From: Turnera subulata
Lineage: Eukaryota; Streptophyta; Magnoliopsida; Malpighiales; Passifloraceae
Assembly: GCA_028386065.3 (NCBI GenBank)
Contig: JAKUCV010003099.1
Span: 1 to 64,000, forward strand
Reading direction: 5' to 3'
DNA: 64,000 nucleotides
Under the pieces are notes generated by a model. That model was not told where the DNA came from. It saw only the letters and a list, made by a program, of their open reading frames with translations, and did no database searches. A program made the translations under genes and the position numbers. Position 1 is the first letter of the stretch; every line of letters starts with the position of its first letter. Below are positions 20,517-32,500 of the stretch, one piece after another.

Positions 20517-23500
20517 GATCTAGAGGCTGAGATGGAACAAGGACAGGAACCACAAGATATTGTGGATGAGAATCTTGTACCTATAACACATGGACCGCGT
20601 AGGTCGGATAGGATTCGGTATGAGCCTGAGAGATATGGATTTCTTATGACTCATACTGGAGTTGTGATGCTCATAGATGAGGATGAGCCCACTTCCTATC
20701 AGCAGGCCATTACGGGTCCGGACTCCAAGAAGTGGCTAGAAGCCATGAATTCGGAAATGGAATCCTTATATCAAAACAAGGTGTGGACCTTGGTTGATCC
20801 TTCTGAAGGGGTAAAACCCATAGGGTGCAAGTGGGTCTTTAAGAAAAAGACCGACATGGATGGTAATGTGATTACCTATAAAGGGCGATTGGCGGCGAAA
20901 GGTTTCAAGCAAGTTCATGGTATTGACTATGATGAAACTTTCTTGCCAGTTGCCATGGTTAAATCCATCCGGATTCTATTGGCTATAGCTTCATACTATG
21001 ATTATGAGATATTGTAACGCCCCGATTTTTCGTCAATTAATTTTTATGGACTTTTCAAATTTTTGGAATTTAAATTCCAACTTTACCCTTGAAGAATTTC
21101 CGGAATTTTTGGTCAAGAAAATTTATGTTATTAATTTATTTTTTTTTTTACACGGAAATATTTTATATATGTTGGATTTAATCCTACTTTCGGATTCTAC
21201 GGAATTAAATTGTGTTTTAGGGTGCAACACATGGTGTAGTGTAGTTTTGACAAAAACTACGTAGTTTCGGGAGAGGCCAAACATAAAACTCAAGCTTGGC
21301 CTGCGTTTTGACCAAGGGAGGAGGGTTGACTGCGCCTACGACCAAAACGACATCGTTTTGGTCCCGGCCAAAACCAACCCTAACCCTAGGTATAAAACCC
21401 ATCCTTTTCTCTCCTCCTCTCTTGTTTCTCTTTTCTTTCCTCTCCTTCTCCTCTACCGAATTCGGCAGCCACCCTCTACCTCTCTCCCACGGTTTTGTTT
21501 CTTCTTTCCGTTTCCTCTCTTTCTCTCCCACTTCTTTTGATTTACTTTCCACCCTCACGATGTTGCCGCCGCAGCCGAGTTCAAAGGAGAACGGTCTAGG
21601 GCCGCCGCCCTCCTTCCGCGGTTGCCTGATTGTGGGCTCGGTGGCAAACGGCGTTGGCGGTGCCGGTCCGGTGCTGTTGGGCCGGGCTTGGACGCGACGA
21701 GGAGCAGCTGTCGTCGAGACGAGGTCGCGCTGCCAAAAGTCGGGTAAGCCCGACTCTCCTTTCTCTTCCTCTACCTTGTCTTCTTCGATTTTCTGGGCTC
21801 TTCGATTCACCATGTGTATTATTTGTTGCGTCTCTGGTGGTCGAACGGCAGTTGAGGTTTCGGATCCGGGTTTGTTCGACCATGTTGGTGGCCGGCGGAT
21901 GCGTGGGCGTTATTGTTGTTTTCTCGGTGGTGTGCTCGGGCGATTCGTGGACAGAGCTCGGGTCGTCGCCTCCGTGGTCAGTATCCCTTTTGCTCTTCTG
22001 TTCTTTTTCTTCTTTCCTCTCCTTCATGTGTTGTTGATGACGGGTAGTGGCAGTGAATGGGGGCCGGGTTTGGTCGTGGTGGATGTGACGGTGCTTAGAC
22101 TCGGGGCTTGATGTTGGTGTTGGAGGGTGACGAGGTTGCTGGTGGTGTTCTGGTGGCCGGACTATAGTGGGGATGCTACTGGGTTGTTTCGGCAGTGTAC
22201 ACAGTTAGGTTGGGTGCGACAAATTCGAGACGGTTGTGTACAGATTGTTCTCCGGTAAGAAACCAAAGTTACGATTTGTTTCCTTGTCCATTTTGATCTT
22301 CTATGTTGTTGTTTGTGGAGTTAAAGTCGATTGGTGTGGGTCCTGGAATTGGGGCAGGTTGCTGTGAATTTTTCTGGTTTCTCGGGTCACTATTCCGGCG
22401 AGGATTGACTGGAACCGGCAGGTCGAGTACTGTTCCGGCGATGCTGATCGGAATCCGGCGAGCTCGGGAATCTTCCGGCGAGGCTCGGGTTGCTGTTCCG
22501 GCAAGACAATGTTTTTTTTCGGCATTACGTGGTAATTCCCGGGTTTTGATGCGAATTCCAATTCTTGTACAATCATGTAGTGTAAATGCATATAATCAGT
22601 GTATTGAAATAAAACGGATCTAGTGGAAACCGGGTGTGGGGAAAAAGTGACGCGTGGCCGGTATATATATCCGACGCACATAATATCCTTAGGCCGGAAA
22701 GGTCGGGCTCGGGAGCTCGATTAATGTGAGTAAGTGAATGGGCCGGGCCTAGACCCAAGTTATGTCACGTTAAGGGAATACGGGCTTTAGGCCCAAGGAC
22801 TATTAGGGATACGGGCTATAGGCCCAATAAAGAGTAACTAATTTAAAATGGGCTTTAGGCCCAGTGACTTTAATTGATGTGGGCTTAGGCCCAATTAATG
22901 TCATATTAATTCTATATGGGCTTTTAGGCCCAACGACTAATGAAGTGGGCTTTAGGCCCAATGGCTAGTAATTGAGATGGGCTTTAGGCCCAATAAAATG
23001 TAACCAATTTAAATGGGCTTTAGGCCCAATGGTTTTGGGGAATGTGCTTTAGGCCCAATAATGGCTATTATTTTAAGATGGGCTTTAGGCCCAAAGGGTT
23101 CTTATGATGTGGGCCTTAGGCCCAGGTATAAATTGGATTTGAATTTTGGGTTTAGACCTGGGTTTCTTAGTAACGGGCCTAGTGTACGGTTAAAGCTTAA
23201 GACGATAACATTGGCATGTATTTGATTTGATTTCCGTGAATAAATATCTTACATGGTATATATGTTCATAGGAGGTTATGGACATGAGGTTGTTGAGGCG
23301 GAACTAGGCTTCAGGTTCCGAGACAATTAACATGGCCCAGGTGAGGACTTATAAACCTTTGTATGCATTACTGCCTACAATGCTCGGTTAACTATCTTGT
23401 TATATATAAAGTGGTATTAATTGTTGGTCTCGAATGTTGTATGCGTGCTTGTTTGATGTGCTGTTGTGGCTATCTGCAAGTGTACTGTGTTGGTGATATC

Positions 23501-25083
23501 TCTGATGTTGTATGCATGATTTGTGAATTGTGTACCAGTGTGATATATTATGCCTGTCGTGCATGAGTTGTTTTGTGTGTTAAATAACGTGATATATGGT
23601 TTTGTGGTTTGTGTGGTGGATTGTGGGCTGGAGGCCCGGACTTGAGTTTAAGTTGTTAAATCCACACAACCCTGATTGAAATAACGTATGGTACAACTCT
23701 TAAGGAATAAATGTGAATAACGAATTATAATTAAGTCTACTGTGGGGCTGTTGACCGGTTGGTTCGAGCGGGAAGTAATACCCCTCGGGATGGCATGCGG
23801 GTTAGCATGTGGGCCTGTGATGGCCGGTTCTACCTCCCTCCTTCTACCTCCCCCTTTCTACCTCCCTCTTTCTCTCTGTCTCTCTCTCTCTCTCTATGGA
23901 TATGTTGGGCTTCGTGCCTGGTTTATTTGGGCTTCGTGCCTGGTTTATTTGGGCTTCGTGCCTGGTTGTCTGATCAGACGGGACCGAGCTCGACGCACAC
24001 AGTAGAGGGCCCTAAATAAAATACTTAACCTTAATAACAAAGATAATAATATAAGTAATGATAGTGATGGTTGAAGTCTGGTGATGACTGGTGTTATGTT
24101 TTGTGAATTGTTGTGCTCTGTGTTGCTGTTGCCATTGCCGGTGTATTTGTAGTTGATTTGTTTTGTATATTATTGGTTTATTTGTCTGCGGTGAGACAGT
24201 GGTTGGTCTCACCCCCTCACAGTTTTACACAGGTTAGCTGATCGTTGATCAGGGGTGCATATCAGCAGGTGGCGGTACTTTCCTCTCCTCGGGTCGGATC
24301 CAAAGGGTTCAATGCATACTTGTTATCATTTGTATAGTCTTCCGCTGCATACTCGTTGTTGTGTAATTTGTTGTATAAATGTTCATTGATTTTGTTGTTG
24401 ACATTGTATCCCGGGTAGAAGGGCATTTTGGTCACTTCACATGATGTATATTCTTTTATGAATAATTTGGGATACAGGTGTCCCGGGAATGATAAGGACA
24501 ATTTGGTCAATTTATAATTAATTTGTAATTTATATTAATAAATTGGGACACGGGCGTTTCAGATATGGCAAATGGATGTCAAAACCGCTTTCCTTAATGG
24601 AAATCTGTTAGAGGATGTGTACATGACACAACCTGAAGGTTTTGTCGATCCAGAGAATGCCAATATGGTATGCAAGTTGCAGAGATCCATTTATGGATTG
24701 AAGTAAGCTTCATGGAGTTGGAATCTTTGTTTTAATGATGTGATCAAAGAGTTTGGTTTCATTAAGAACGAAGATGAACCATGTGTTTACAAGAAGGTTA
24801 GTGGGAGCACTATTGTTTTCTTGTTGTTGTATGTTGACGACATCCTACTCATTGGGAAAGACATTCTGACACTACAGTCTGTAAAGGCTTGGTTAGGAAA
24901 ATTTCTCGACGAAGGACTTAGGAGAAGCTGCCTAAGTGTTAGGTATAAAGATCTATAGAGATAGATCCAAAACGCTTCTCGGGCTAAGTCAAAGTACGTA
25001 TATTGACAAGGTGCTAAAGAGGTTTAGCATGCAAGATTCCAAGAAAGGATTCTTGCCCTTGTCACATGGCATATCTCTCTCAA
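20517..25083 (+). pseudogene. pol: Reverse transcriptase of C1, split by solo LTR T1 and ended by a gap
   Basis: The first segment, 20532-21012, has WLEAMNSEMESLYQNKVW, CKWVFKKKTDMDG and RLAAKGFKQVHGIDYDETF. The domain breaks at 21012 after YYDYEI and resumes at 24562 with [13 protein letters not shown], exactly as an uninterrupted Copia RT would read. The second segment has [17 protein letters not shown] followed by a stop near 24705, and the catalytic YVDDILLIG at about 24829-24855. A frameshift occurs near 24935. The sequence reaches SMQDSKKGFLPLSHG before the gap. RNase H is not visible. Confidence 0.88.
21013..24561 (+). mobile_element. Solo LTR T1 of a chromovirus-type Ty3/gypsy element
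   Basis: 3549 bp between perfect duplications GATAT (21008-21012 and 24562-24566). Ends are TGTAACGCCCC...CGGGCGTTTCA. Much of the 3' half matches the LTRs of T3 (for example 'ctgttgaccggttggttcg' at 23750 and 48389). Inside, in order: palindrome-like AACGACATCGTT near 21345, TATAAAA at 21391, a CT-rich leader, a GC-rich block to about 21740, a likely splice donor GGGTAAG at 21742-21748, then about a dozen 'gggctttaggccca' copies at 22740-23130, and a (TC)n tract near 23875-23897. The open frames of 198-271 codons here lie in the GC-rich block and are low-complexity. Confidence 0.92.
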
Positions 25084-25339
25084 NNNNNNNNNNNNNNNNN
25101 NNNNNNNNNNNNNNNNNNNNNNNNNNNNNNNNNNNNNNNNNNNNNNNNNNNNNNNNNNNNNNNNNNNNNNNNNNNNNNNNNNNNNNNNNNNNNNNNNNNN
25201 NNNNNNNNNNNNNNNNNNNNNNNNNNNNNNNNNNNNNNNNNNNNNNNNNNNNNNNNNNNNNNNNNNNNNNNNNNNNNNNNNNNNNNNNNNNNNNNNNNNN
25301 NNNNNNNNNNNNNNNNNNNNNNNNNNNNNNNNNNNNNNN
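25084..25339. other. Assembly gap (256 N)
   Basis: Only N is given. The missing start of C1's 3' LTR needs about 179 bp, leaving about 80 bp for the rest of RT, RNase H and the polypurine tract. Either C1 has a deletion or the stated gap length is wrong. Confidence 0.99.
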
Positions 25340-26627
25340 TAATAATAAATTAAGACTAGCGTATGTTGAGAATTTATATGTGATATGAATTCTACATACG
25401 GGTACAAGTTAGAGAACTTGTGGACTGGACCGACCCACATAAGAACGCTACATGGAACGTTATATGTTTGTCGATAGCGGTTCTTATATGTATTGTCCTT
25501 AGACCTGAGATCATCAAGGTTCCCAACATATGAGTCGTATACTTTGATATTACTCTTAGCTATTGAGTAAATGAGTAGACTTAGTGTAATCATTGGGTAT
25601 ATGATAAATGTGTAGTGGGTTTTGTATGATCCAGAGGGGATTCGTCCAACCCATATAACGGGTATATTGTCGGATGGTTTCTTGATAGAGTTGAACCGAA
25701 AATGCATGGCCACGCTCGGATTATGATATGGTGATATCATTGGTATCCGTTTTACGTGGTTAACTCGAGGATCAAGAAATCGAGATTGAACATATGCGAG
25801 ATTGACATATTCCATGTCTCGTGTTTAATCTTGATAATGGGACGAAAGGACGATGACATGCTCCGAGGCATATAGAATCAGTACTGATCTTGTCGTTCGG
25901 GTAGCAATGATGTGTTGCTAGACGCCGCTCTTTGCTTATAATTTTAAATGAGTTTACAAATATTGATTGTTGTATGTCTGTATACTTGCTAGACCCTAAA
26001 ACCCTAAATGGTTGGACCGTAGTTGGACCAGAGTCGTTTTAGGCTGGTTTGATTCAATAATTGTCTGAATTATTGAGCCAAACCTGATTGCTTGTGATGT
26101 GTAATCCCATTAGTGCTTAGTGGTAGACAAGATAATGGGTATCTTAATCATGATGGGCCACTATGTTGGCCATTACCATAAGCACTAATTGAGTGGCATA
26201 ATTAGAATAAGCTTTGGGTTTTTGGCTGATTGGATTCTGGTTTTTGAGAGCCTTGAGAGTGTTTTTCAGACCAGTAAGAATACACACAAACACTTCTTTT
26301 CTATGAGAAAGAAAGAAGAACACAAAACACCACATAGCTCCCGAAAATCTGTAGCTAGCACCATGGTTCGGGAGTGCTCGGGTTGGAGATCGTGAGACGG
26401 TTTCCAGCTGTGATCGACAGTTCGTGTGGATACCGTAGAGGGGCGGGATTTTTATCCGGCTCTAACTGATTCGGTTCTACAGTTGGGTGAAAGACCTCAA
26501 CCGTTTCAGGTATGTTCGTTTTGTTATTCGGTTTAGCTATCTTCACTTGGATCCTCCATGTGTTTCTGTTTTTCCGCTGCGCATTTCTTTGCATTTGAAT
26601 GTCAATTTGCATGCCCGGAAACTTACA
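25340..26627 (+). repeat. 3' LTR of Copia element C1 (start hidden by gap)
   Basis: Collinear with 15505-16812, ending CGGAAACTTACA. It carries 'gtagcaatgatgtgttgctag' near 25902-25922 that the 5' copy lacks, and a different stretch near 25965-26010. The target duplication CAACA follows at 26628-26632. Confidence 0.88.
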
Positions 26628-26632
26628 CAACA

Positions 26633-27525
26633 ACAACCAAACTCTTAGTTTTTAGCTTGTTACGAGGTTAGAAACTAATTGAGGAATTAGCCTCAACACC
26701 AATCTTCACCCCCCCTGAGTTTGACCTATGCGAAAGCACCAGGAAGATGAGAACCTTGGGAGGCACCTGTGAGCGAAAGCAAATGGGTGCAGTATAGGTT
26801 GAGAGCGCCTGCAAGAACCAATCTTATAATTGACTCCCTTGCTGTCGACAGCATCAGGCTGTGCCCAGCACAGCCTCATTTCGTGACAGTATAGTCAAGA
26901 GATAACACAACTCCAAGTTTGATTCTTGATTGATTATTGAGTAGCATATTTTTAGTTTAGTAGCAGCCTGGTGAAGGACCGAAAGGAGAAGCCAGGAGTG
27001 CTAGACCTACAATAGTCGACCTTCACTCCTTAGACATTCGAAAGAAGGTAGGGAGAGACTGTGGGAATTTGCATCAACATTGAACCTCATCCATAAGTGG
27101 ACGTCTATTCTAGTGACAGGGGGTAGATGGAAGCTTAAGGAACTATTAATAAGATCGAAAGCTGTTGATAGTACCTTAGGTTGAGAGCCCCGACAAGACA
27201 TCTAATTAGTCACAGCCTCATTTACAGGCTCAGCCTGTGATGATACTGTTGAGCAATTTATAAGCATAAATCAGGATATGTGGACCCCAGATACCTAAGA
27301 ACTCACCATTTCTGATCTCTTCCTCGTTTAATTTGTTGTTATATTTACCTTACTGCTCATTTTTTAGTTTTAATCATTAATCACCCAATTCACTCTTGTT
27401 TAATTGTTTTCAAGTCTAATTTTTCTGTAATTGATGGAAAACAGAATCAACCCAGTCCCTGTGGATATGACCTTGATAAAAGTACTACAACAACCCTGTG
27501 CACTTGCAGGATAGCACACGCATCA
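26633..27525 (+). repeat. 3' LTR of element B, second segment
   Basis: Collinear with 3366-4259 and ends GCACACGCATCA. It includes ACAGGCTCAGCCTGT at 27224-27238, at the matching place to 3959 in the 5' copy. GTGAA follows, the target duplication in A. Confidence 0.9.
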
Positions 27526-27530
27526 GTGAA

Positions 27531-28084
27531 GGACCGAAAGGAGAAGCCAAGTGTGCTAGACCACCAATAGTCAGCCTTCACTCCCTAGCCATTCGAAAGA
27601 AGACAGGGAGAGACTGTGGGTACTTAGCACCTACACTAAACTTCACCCCTAAGTGGACTTCTATTCTAGTGACAGGGGGGTAGAAGGAAGCATGGAGAAC
27701 TATCAATAAGATCGAAAGCCGTTGGTAGTACACTAGGTTGGGAGCCCCTTCAAGACATCTTATTAAACACAGGGCGTCAACAGGCTCAACCTGTTATGAT
27801 ACTGTTGAGCAATTTAGAGCATTAAAGCAAGGCATGTGAACCCCGGATGCCTAAGACTTCACCAATTCTGATTCTTTTCCTACTTCAACACTGCTATTAC
27901 TTTTGATTCTTGCTTAATTTAAGTTTCAATTAGCATTCACCCAAAATCCACTTCTGTTTAATTGTCGCAAGCCTAATTTGTCTAATTAAGGAGTAACAGG
28001 CTTAACCCAGTCCCTGTGGATACGATCTTGATAAGTACTACAACTACCCTGTTCACTTGCAGGAACCATTTGTGAACCGCGTCA
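27531..28084 (+). repeat. 5' LTR of element A, second segment
   Basis: Collinear with 40190-40746 of the 3' LTR. It starts GGACCGAAAGGAGAAGCC and ends GAACCGCGTCA. The palindrome at the site matching 40441 is imperfect here (ACAGGCTCAACCTGT, 27780-27794). Confidence 0.87.
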
Positions 28085-28090
28085 AGTTTT

Positions 28091-28109
28091 TGGCGCCGTT
28101 GCCGGGGAC
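28091..28109 (+). other. Primer binding site of element A (tRNA-Asp type)
   Basis: TGGCGCCGTTGCCGGGGAC lies 6 nt after the LTR, identical to element B at 4267-4285. Confidence 0.85.
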
Positions 28110-28203
28110 TGGCACTTGATTCTATTGCTTTTTATTCTGGTTTATTAGGCTTTTTAAATTTTAACCCTTTTCTTTTTCCAGTTTGAAGTTTTCCAGGTGG
28201 TGC

Positions 28204-29587
28204 ATGCCCCAAACCAGGAGCAAACAACCAGCTCTAATCTTCCACTAGGAAATGAAAAAGACAACCATCCAGATTCGAAAGAAGAACGAGCAGAAACAAA
28301 AAAAACATGGCGGATAGACCCAACGAAGGCGCACACCCAGGACCTGAACAGGCTCAGCCTGTTCGACCCTACATCCCCATGTCACAACTACTACAACCAC
28401 CAACCACCATAATCCACAACGGTATAGCCATTCCAGATGTAGAAGCTCCATATGAGATCAGAACAAACTTACTAAGCCTGCTGGAGAGGCGCACATTTGG
28501 AGGCACGCCCTCTGAAGATCCAAACTCGCACTTGCAGAATTTTCTGCGGGTGTGCAGCACTGTTAACATAGCAGGGATGACCAAGAAGTAGCTGTACATG
28601 AGAGTGTTTCCATTCTCACTCAGAGATGCAGCATTCGAATGGTTCAAAAACCACGAAGCAGACCACTTTACTGACTGGGACAGTCTAGTCAGAGCTTTCT
28701 TGAAGGAAAATCATCCATCAAGCAAAGCTACAAATTTGGGGCAGCAGCTTATTGGCTTTTCTCAATGCTATGATGAATCAATTTGAGATGCTTGGGAACG
28801 CTTTCAAGGGATTACTAAGGAGAAGCCCAAACCACCGAATTGATGAGGCTGTGCAACTTGAACAATTCTACTATGGCCTAAGCGATGAAGATTAGAACAC
28901 CTTGGACAAGATGAAAAGACACCCACCATTTTGGGGCGCCCTTTCTTAGCCACAGCAGGAGCCATGATTGATTGCACCAATGGAACACTGCGACTTGGAG
29001 ACGAAACGGTGGAGTTCAATGTCCAAAACGCACAAAGAAATGAGAATGGTGCAGAACAGTGCTACATGGTAGATGCTATGTTAGATCTTGTTGATGTGCT
29101 TGTCAAAGCATCCCAACTCATGGAAACACATGAAGATGAGTTGCTTGGTTGCTTAGTCAATGGACTCATTGAAGGAGAAAAAATAGCCCTGTAGGAAGTA
29201 GCAAAATTTCTGGCCAAAGAAACAGTGCCAGAAATTGACGCACAAGCCCATGCTGTAGAACAACAGACTAATGCTATTACAGAGCCTATTACAGAACCTG
29301 CTGCAGAATCTGTTCATGAACCAGAACTTGCAAAAGCGGCCCCAAGGGTTGAAATGAGACCTTTGCCAACTAACCTCAAGTATATCTACTTAGACCCTGA
29401 AGCTTCCTCATTTCCTATTATTATTGGAGCTGACCTTTCACAAGAGGAAGAAGAAAAGGTCCGCACTGTTGTCAACAAGCACCGAAGGGCAATAGGATAT
29501 ACCATCGATGATCTCACAGGAATCAACCCTAATCTCTGCATGCATCGCATTCTTTTAGAAGAAGGCAGCAAGCCCATAATAGTACCA
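28204..29587 (+). pseudogene. gag: gag-protease remnant of element A, internally deleted
   Basis: The ATG at 28204 corresponds to 4380 in B. The frame shifts before 28307, after which RPYIPMSQLLQPPTTIIHNG and RVFPFSLRDAAFEWFKNHE match B's gag. Stops lie near 28589 and 28784. After YGLSDED and a stop, the text 'ttggacaagatg' joins 'aaaagacacccac': the first half belongs to gag (B about 5086) and the second to protease (B about 6440). About 1.35 kb, including the zinc-knuckle region and the protease active-site D, is therefore missing. GRPFLATAGAMID (protease C-terminal half) and the linker with YIYLDPEASSFPIIIGADLS follow, until T2 interrupts at 29588. Confidence 0.82.
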
Positions 29588-32500
29588 CGAAAACGACCGC
29601 ATCCCAATTTAAAAAAAACAAATCATGCATACAATAGAAATTACCAAATTACCATTGAAATTCGGGACGCATAAACCGTGCTTTGGCGCACAAACAATAC
29701 ATATTTAAAACCATCTTTAACGCTGAGATGTCAAAAAACCATAACAAAATATATACCGGCTAAACCGCCATAAATCAACTCGTCAACCTGCCGATAGAAA
29801 AGAACAAGTTCTCAAACCAAAAACAACATCTCAGCAAGGTATTATGCAACGGAAGTCAAAATAAATACGATTGACACAGGTGAACAAACATACTAGACGA
29901 CTCTATGGATTCCACTGAAAAGTAAGGCACAACTACCTGCTGAATGAACTGCATCTGAACTCTGGAAAGGAAGGAGGAACAAACACGCTACTAGTCATCT
30001 GAAAAACACCGGTGTCGATAAAGTGAGTCGCTTACTCAGTGAGCAGTATAAGTCTAGTTATGTGAGCAAGCGAAGCCAAGCTCGTAAGGTGTGTAGGTTC
30101 CGAGCACAAGTATACAGACATACAACAATCAATATTTCATGCCATCAACATATATCGACAAATTATGTTATTACTATAGATTATGATTAATGAGATATTA
30201 TTCTCGGCCCTCTACTGTGTGCGTCAAGCTCGGTCCCATAGCGGTCCACAGCCTATAGTCAGAAACACCATCTTGCCCCCCGAAATTTCCGGCACCCACG
30301 GGAACTTGATGTACTGACACAAAGTCAGAAACATGATCAGGAAGAACCTCCTGATCCTCAACATTATGCTGGCCTTGTGGTGGATCCATAACGACGCCTA
30401 TATGAAAGCAATTATGTTAAAAGTACTTTTAAAAACACAAATTGGAAACAGGCTTAAACACCAGAATCACTTTTGAAAACAAGGTTAAAACACTTCCAAA
30501 ACCAAAGACTGAACCCTGCTCCGCTACTAAACTAAAACAATTGCATACCATTTTAATAAAAATAAATCATGCATACAATGGAAATTACCAAATTACTCTT
30601 GAAATCCGGGACGCATAAACCGTGCTTTGGCGCACAAACAATACATATTAAAAACCATCTTTAACGCTGAGATGTCATAAAACCATAACATAATATATAC
30701 CGGCTAAACACCATAATCCACTCGGCAACCTGTCGATAGAAAAGTACAAGTTCTCAAACCAAAAACAACATGTCAGCAAGGTATTATGCAGTGGAAGTCA
30801 AAATAAATACGTTTGACACAAGTGAACAAACATACTAGACGACTCTATGGATTCCACTGAAAAGTAAGGCACAGCTACCTGCTGAATGAACTGCGTCTGA
30901 ACTCTGGAAAGGAAGGAGGAACTAACACGCTACTAGTCGTCTGAAAAACAACGATGGCGATAAAGTGAGTCGCCTACTCAGTGAGCAATATAAGTCTAGT
31001 TATGTGAGCAAGCAAAGTCAAGCTCGTGAGGTGTGTAGGTTCCGAGCACAAGTATACAGACATACAACAATCAATATTTCATGCAACCAATATATATCGA
31101 CAAATTATGTTATTAATTTAGATTATGATCAATGAGTTATTATTCAGGGCCCTCTACTGTGTGCGTCAAGCTTGGTCCCATAACGGTCCACAGCCCAGGG
31201 TGTATCCACCTTTCCGAAGGGCTGTCGCTGACCCATATGCTAACCCATTTTCCATATCATCCCGCATGTGATCCCGAGGGGAAACTTCCCACTCACATGC
31301 ACCGGTCAACCGCCCCACAGTAGATTATCTTAAGTACGTTTTTCTCGATTACTCTTATAAAGTTGTATGCCATATGTTATGATTTTCCAGGGTTGTGTGA
31401 GTTTAACATCATATTTCCAAATTCGGGCCTCCGGCCCACAAATCACCACACGACCATAAAAATCATAAATCACATCATTTAATCATAGTGAGTCATGTTC
31501 AATAGGCATATCATATCACCAGGCACACAATACAAATCATGGCATGCTAGCAAACAAGGCACGTAACACTAACAAACCATACCAACAGGCACTCGCAAGG
31601 CAAACATAAAAAGGCTTATAGAGTCACCTCAATGACGCTTATCCTATGGAGCTTTTCCCGAGCCAGATCCTCCAGCTCCCGAGGTGTTACCCGTGCCTGA
31701 ATACCGGCACATACAATAATTACAAAATAGTTTTAAAACAAAAACGTGCATGTATGCTAATGATATGCTCGACCGAGTAAAAACCGATCCTTACTATCCG
31801 ATTATGGAATTTCAGGGTCTAAGCCCAATTAGGTATTCTCTCACTTAAACTCCAGGAGATCGGGACCTACGGTTCACCGGGTTTAAGCCCTTCTACGTCC
31901 ATAAACATATTCCCGGCCAAAGGCCCACTTTCTTAAGTCCATAACCAATCATTTATGTCATTGGGCTTTAAACCGTTTCCTTAAAGTCCATAAAATATCC
32001 TAAGCATCATAAATTTAGATTGTTGGGCCTGGGCCTGGTTTTCCTAAATACCATTCTAAGGTCATTCCCGAGCCCAAGTCTATTCCGGCCTAAGGTCTAT
32101 CCGTGTCGGTAAGTTTTCGGCCACACACACTCACTCCCCGCTCTCGATATTCTACTAATTCTCTTTGATAAATAAATGTACATAACCAATAAATTCATCT
32201 AATCATGTACAAACAACCTCGAGTCAAGAACCGCGTATAAATACCGTTTAAAGTGGAAACAAAGCTTTTTGTCTGCCGAAACAGTAACCCGAGCCTTTCC
32301 GGTCAATTCCGGATTCCGGTCAACTTCGCCGGAAATTCACCAAGATCCAAAACATCCACACAAAACTGCCACGACCCAAAAGGCAACCAATTCATCAAAA
32401 CAACCAACACAAAGCGAAATTGAAAAGAAGCAGGAAGGAGAAGATCGCATCCTTACCCGGAAAACACAAATCCTCACTGCCTCTAATTCAATTCTGCTCA

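Larger units (their letters stand above)
15328..26627 (+). mobile_element. Ty1/copia element C1 (nested in element B)
   Basis: Flanked by perfect duplications CAACA (15323-15327 and 26628-26632); removing the element restores the sequence seen in B's 5' LTR near 3355-3370. Order: 5' LTR 15328-16812, primer site 16814-16825, a leader with a palindrome array, gag, protease, integrase, RT. Integrase before RT defines Ty1/copia. Solo LTR T1 splits RT. A 256-bp gap of N falls between RT and the 3' LTR, so RNase H is not visible. The visible LTR parts differ at only about 6 positions over 235 bp by eye, so C1 is younger than B, as its nesting demands. Confidence 0.92.
2188..27525 (+). mobile_element. 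Athila-type Ty3/gypsy element B (nested in the LTR of A)
   Basis: B lies between perfect 5-bp duplications GTGAA (2183-2187 and 27526-27530) inside the LTR of A, and the flanks rejoin to the uninterrupted 3' LTR of A at 40185-40210. Order: 5' LTR 2188-4259, tRNA-Asp-type primer site 4267-4285, gag, aspartic protease, RT, RNase H, integrase, then a separate ORF after pol, which is the Athila layout. Its polypurine site is at 14137-14151. The 3' LTR is 14152-15327 plus 26633-27525, split by Copia element C1. Gag-pol keeps the full domain set but has several stops and one frameshift. The LTR copies differ at about 12 positions over roughly 275 bp by eye, fewer than A's. Confidence 0.92.

Noticed and set aside
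21217..22111. ORFs of 198 and 271 codons on opposite strands
   Set aside because: They sit in the GC-rich and CT-rich part of solo LTR T1; composition alone keeps the frames open, and no domain is visible.
29588..31200. Simple local tandem duplication of ~950 bp
   Set aside because: The segment between the copies contains a primer-site-like sequence and a gag start, so the repeat is better explained as two LTRs of one collapsed element.
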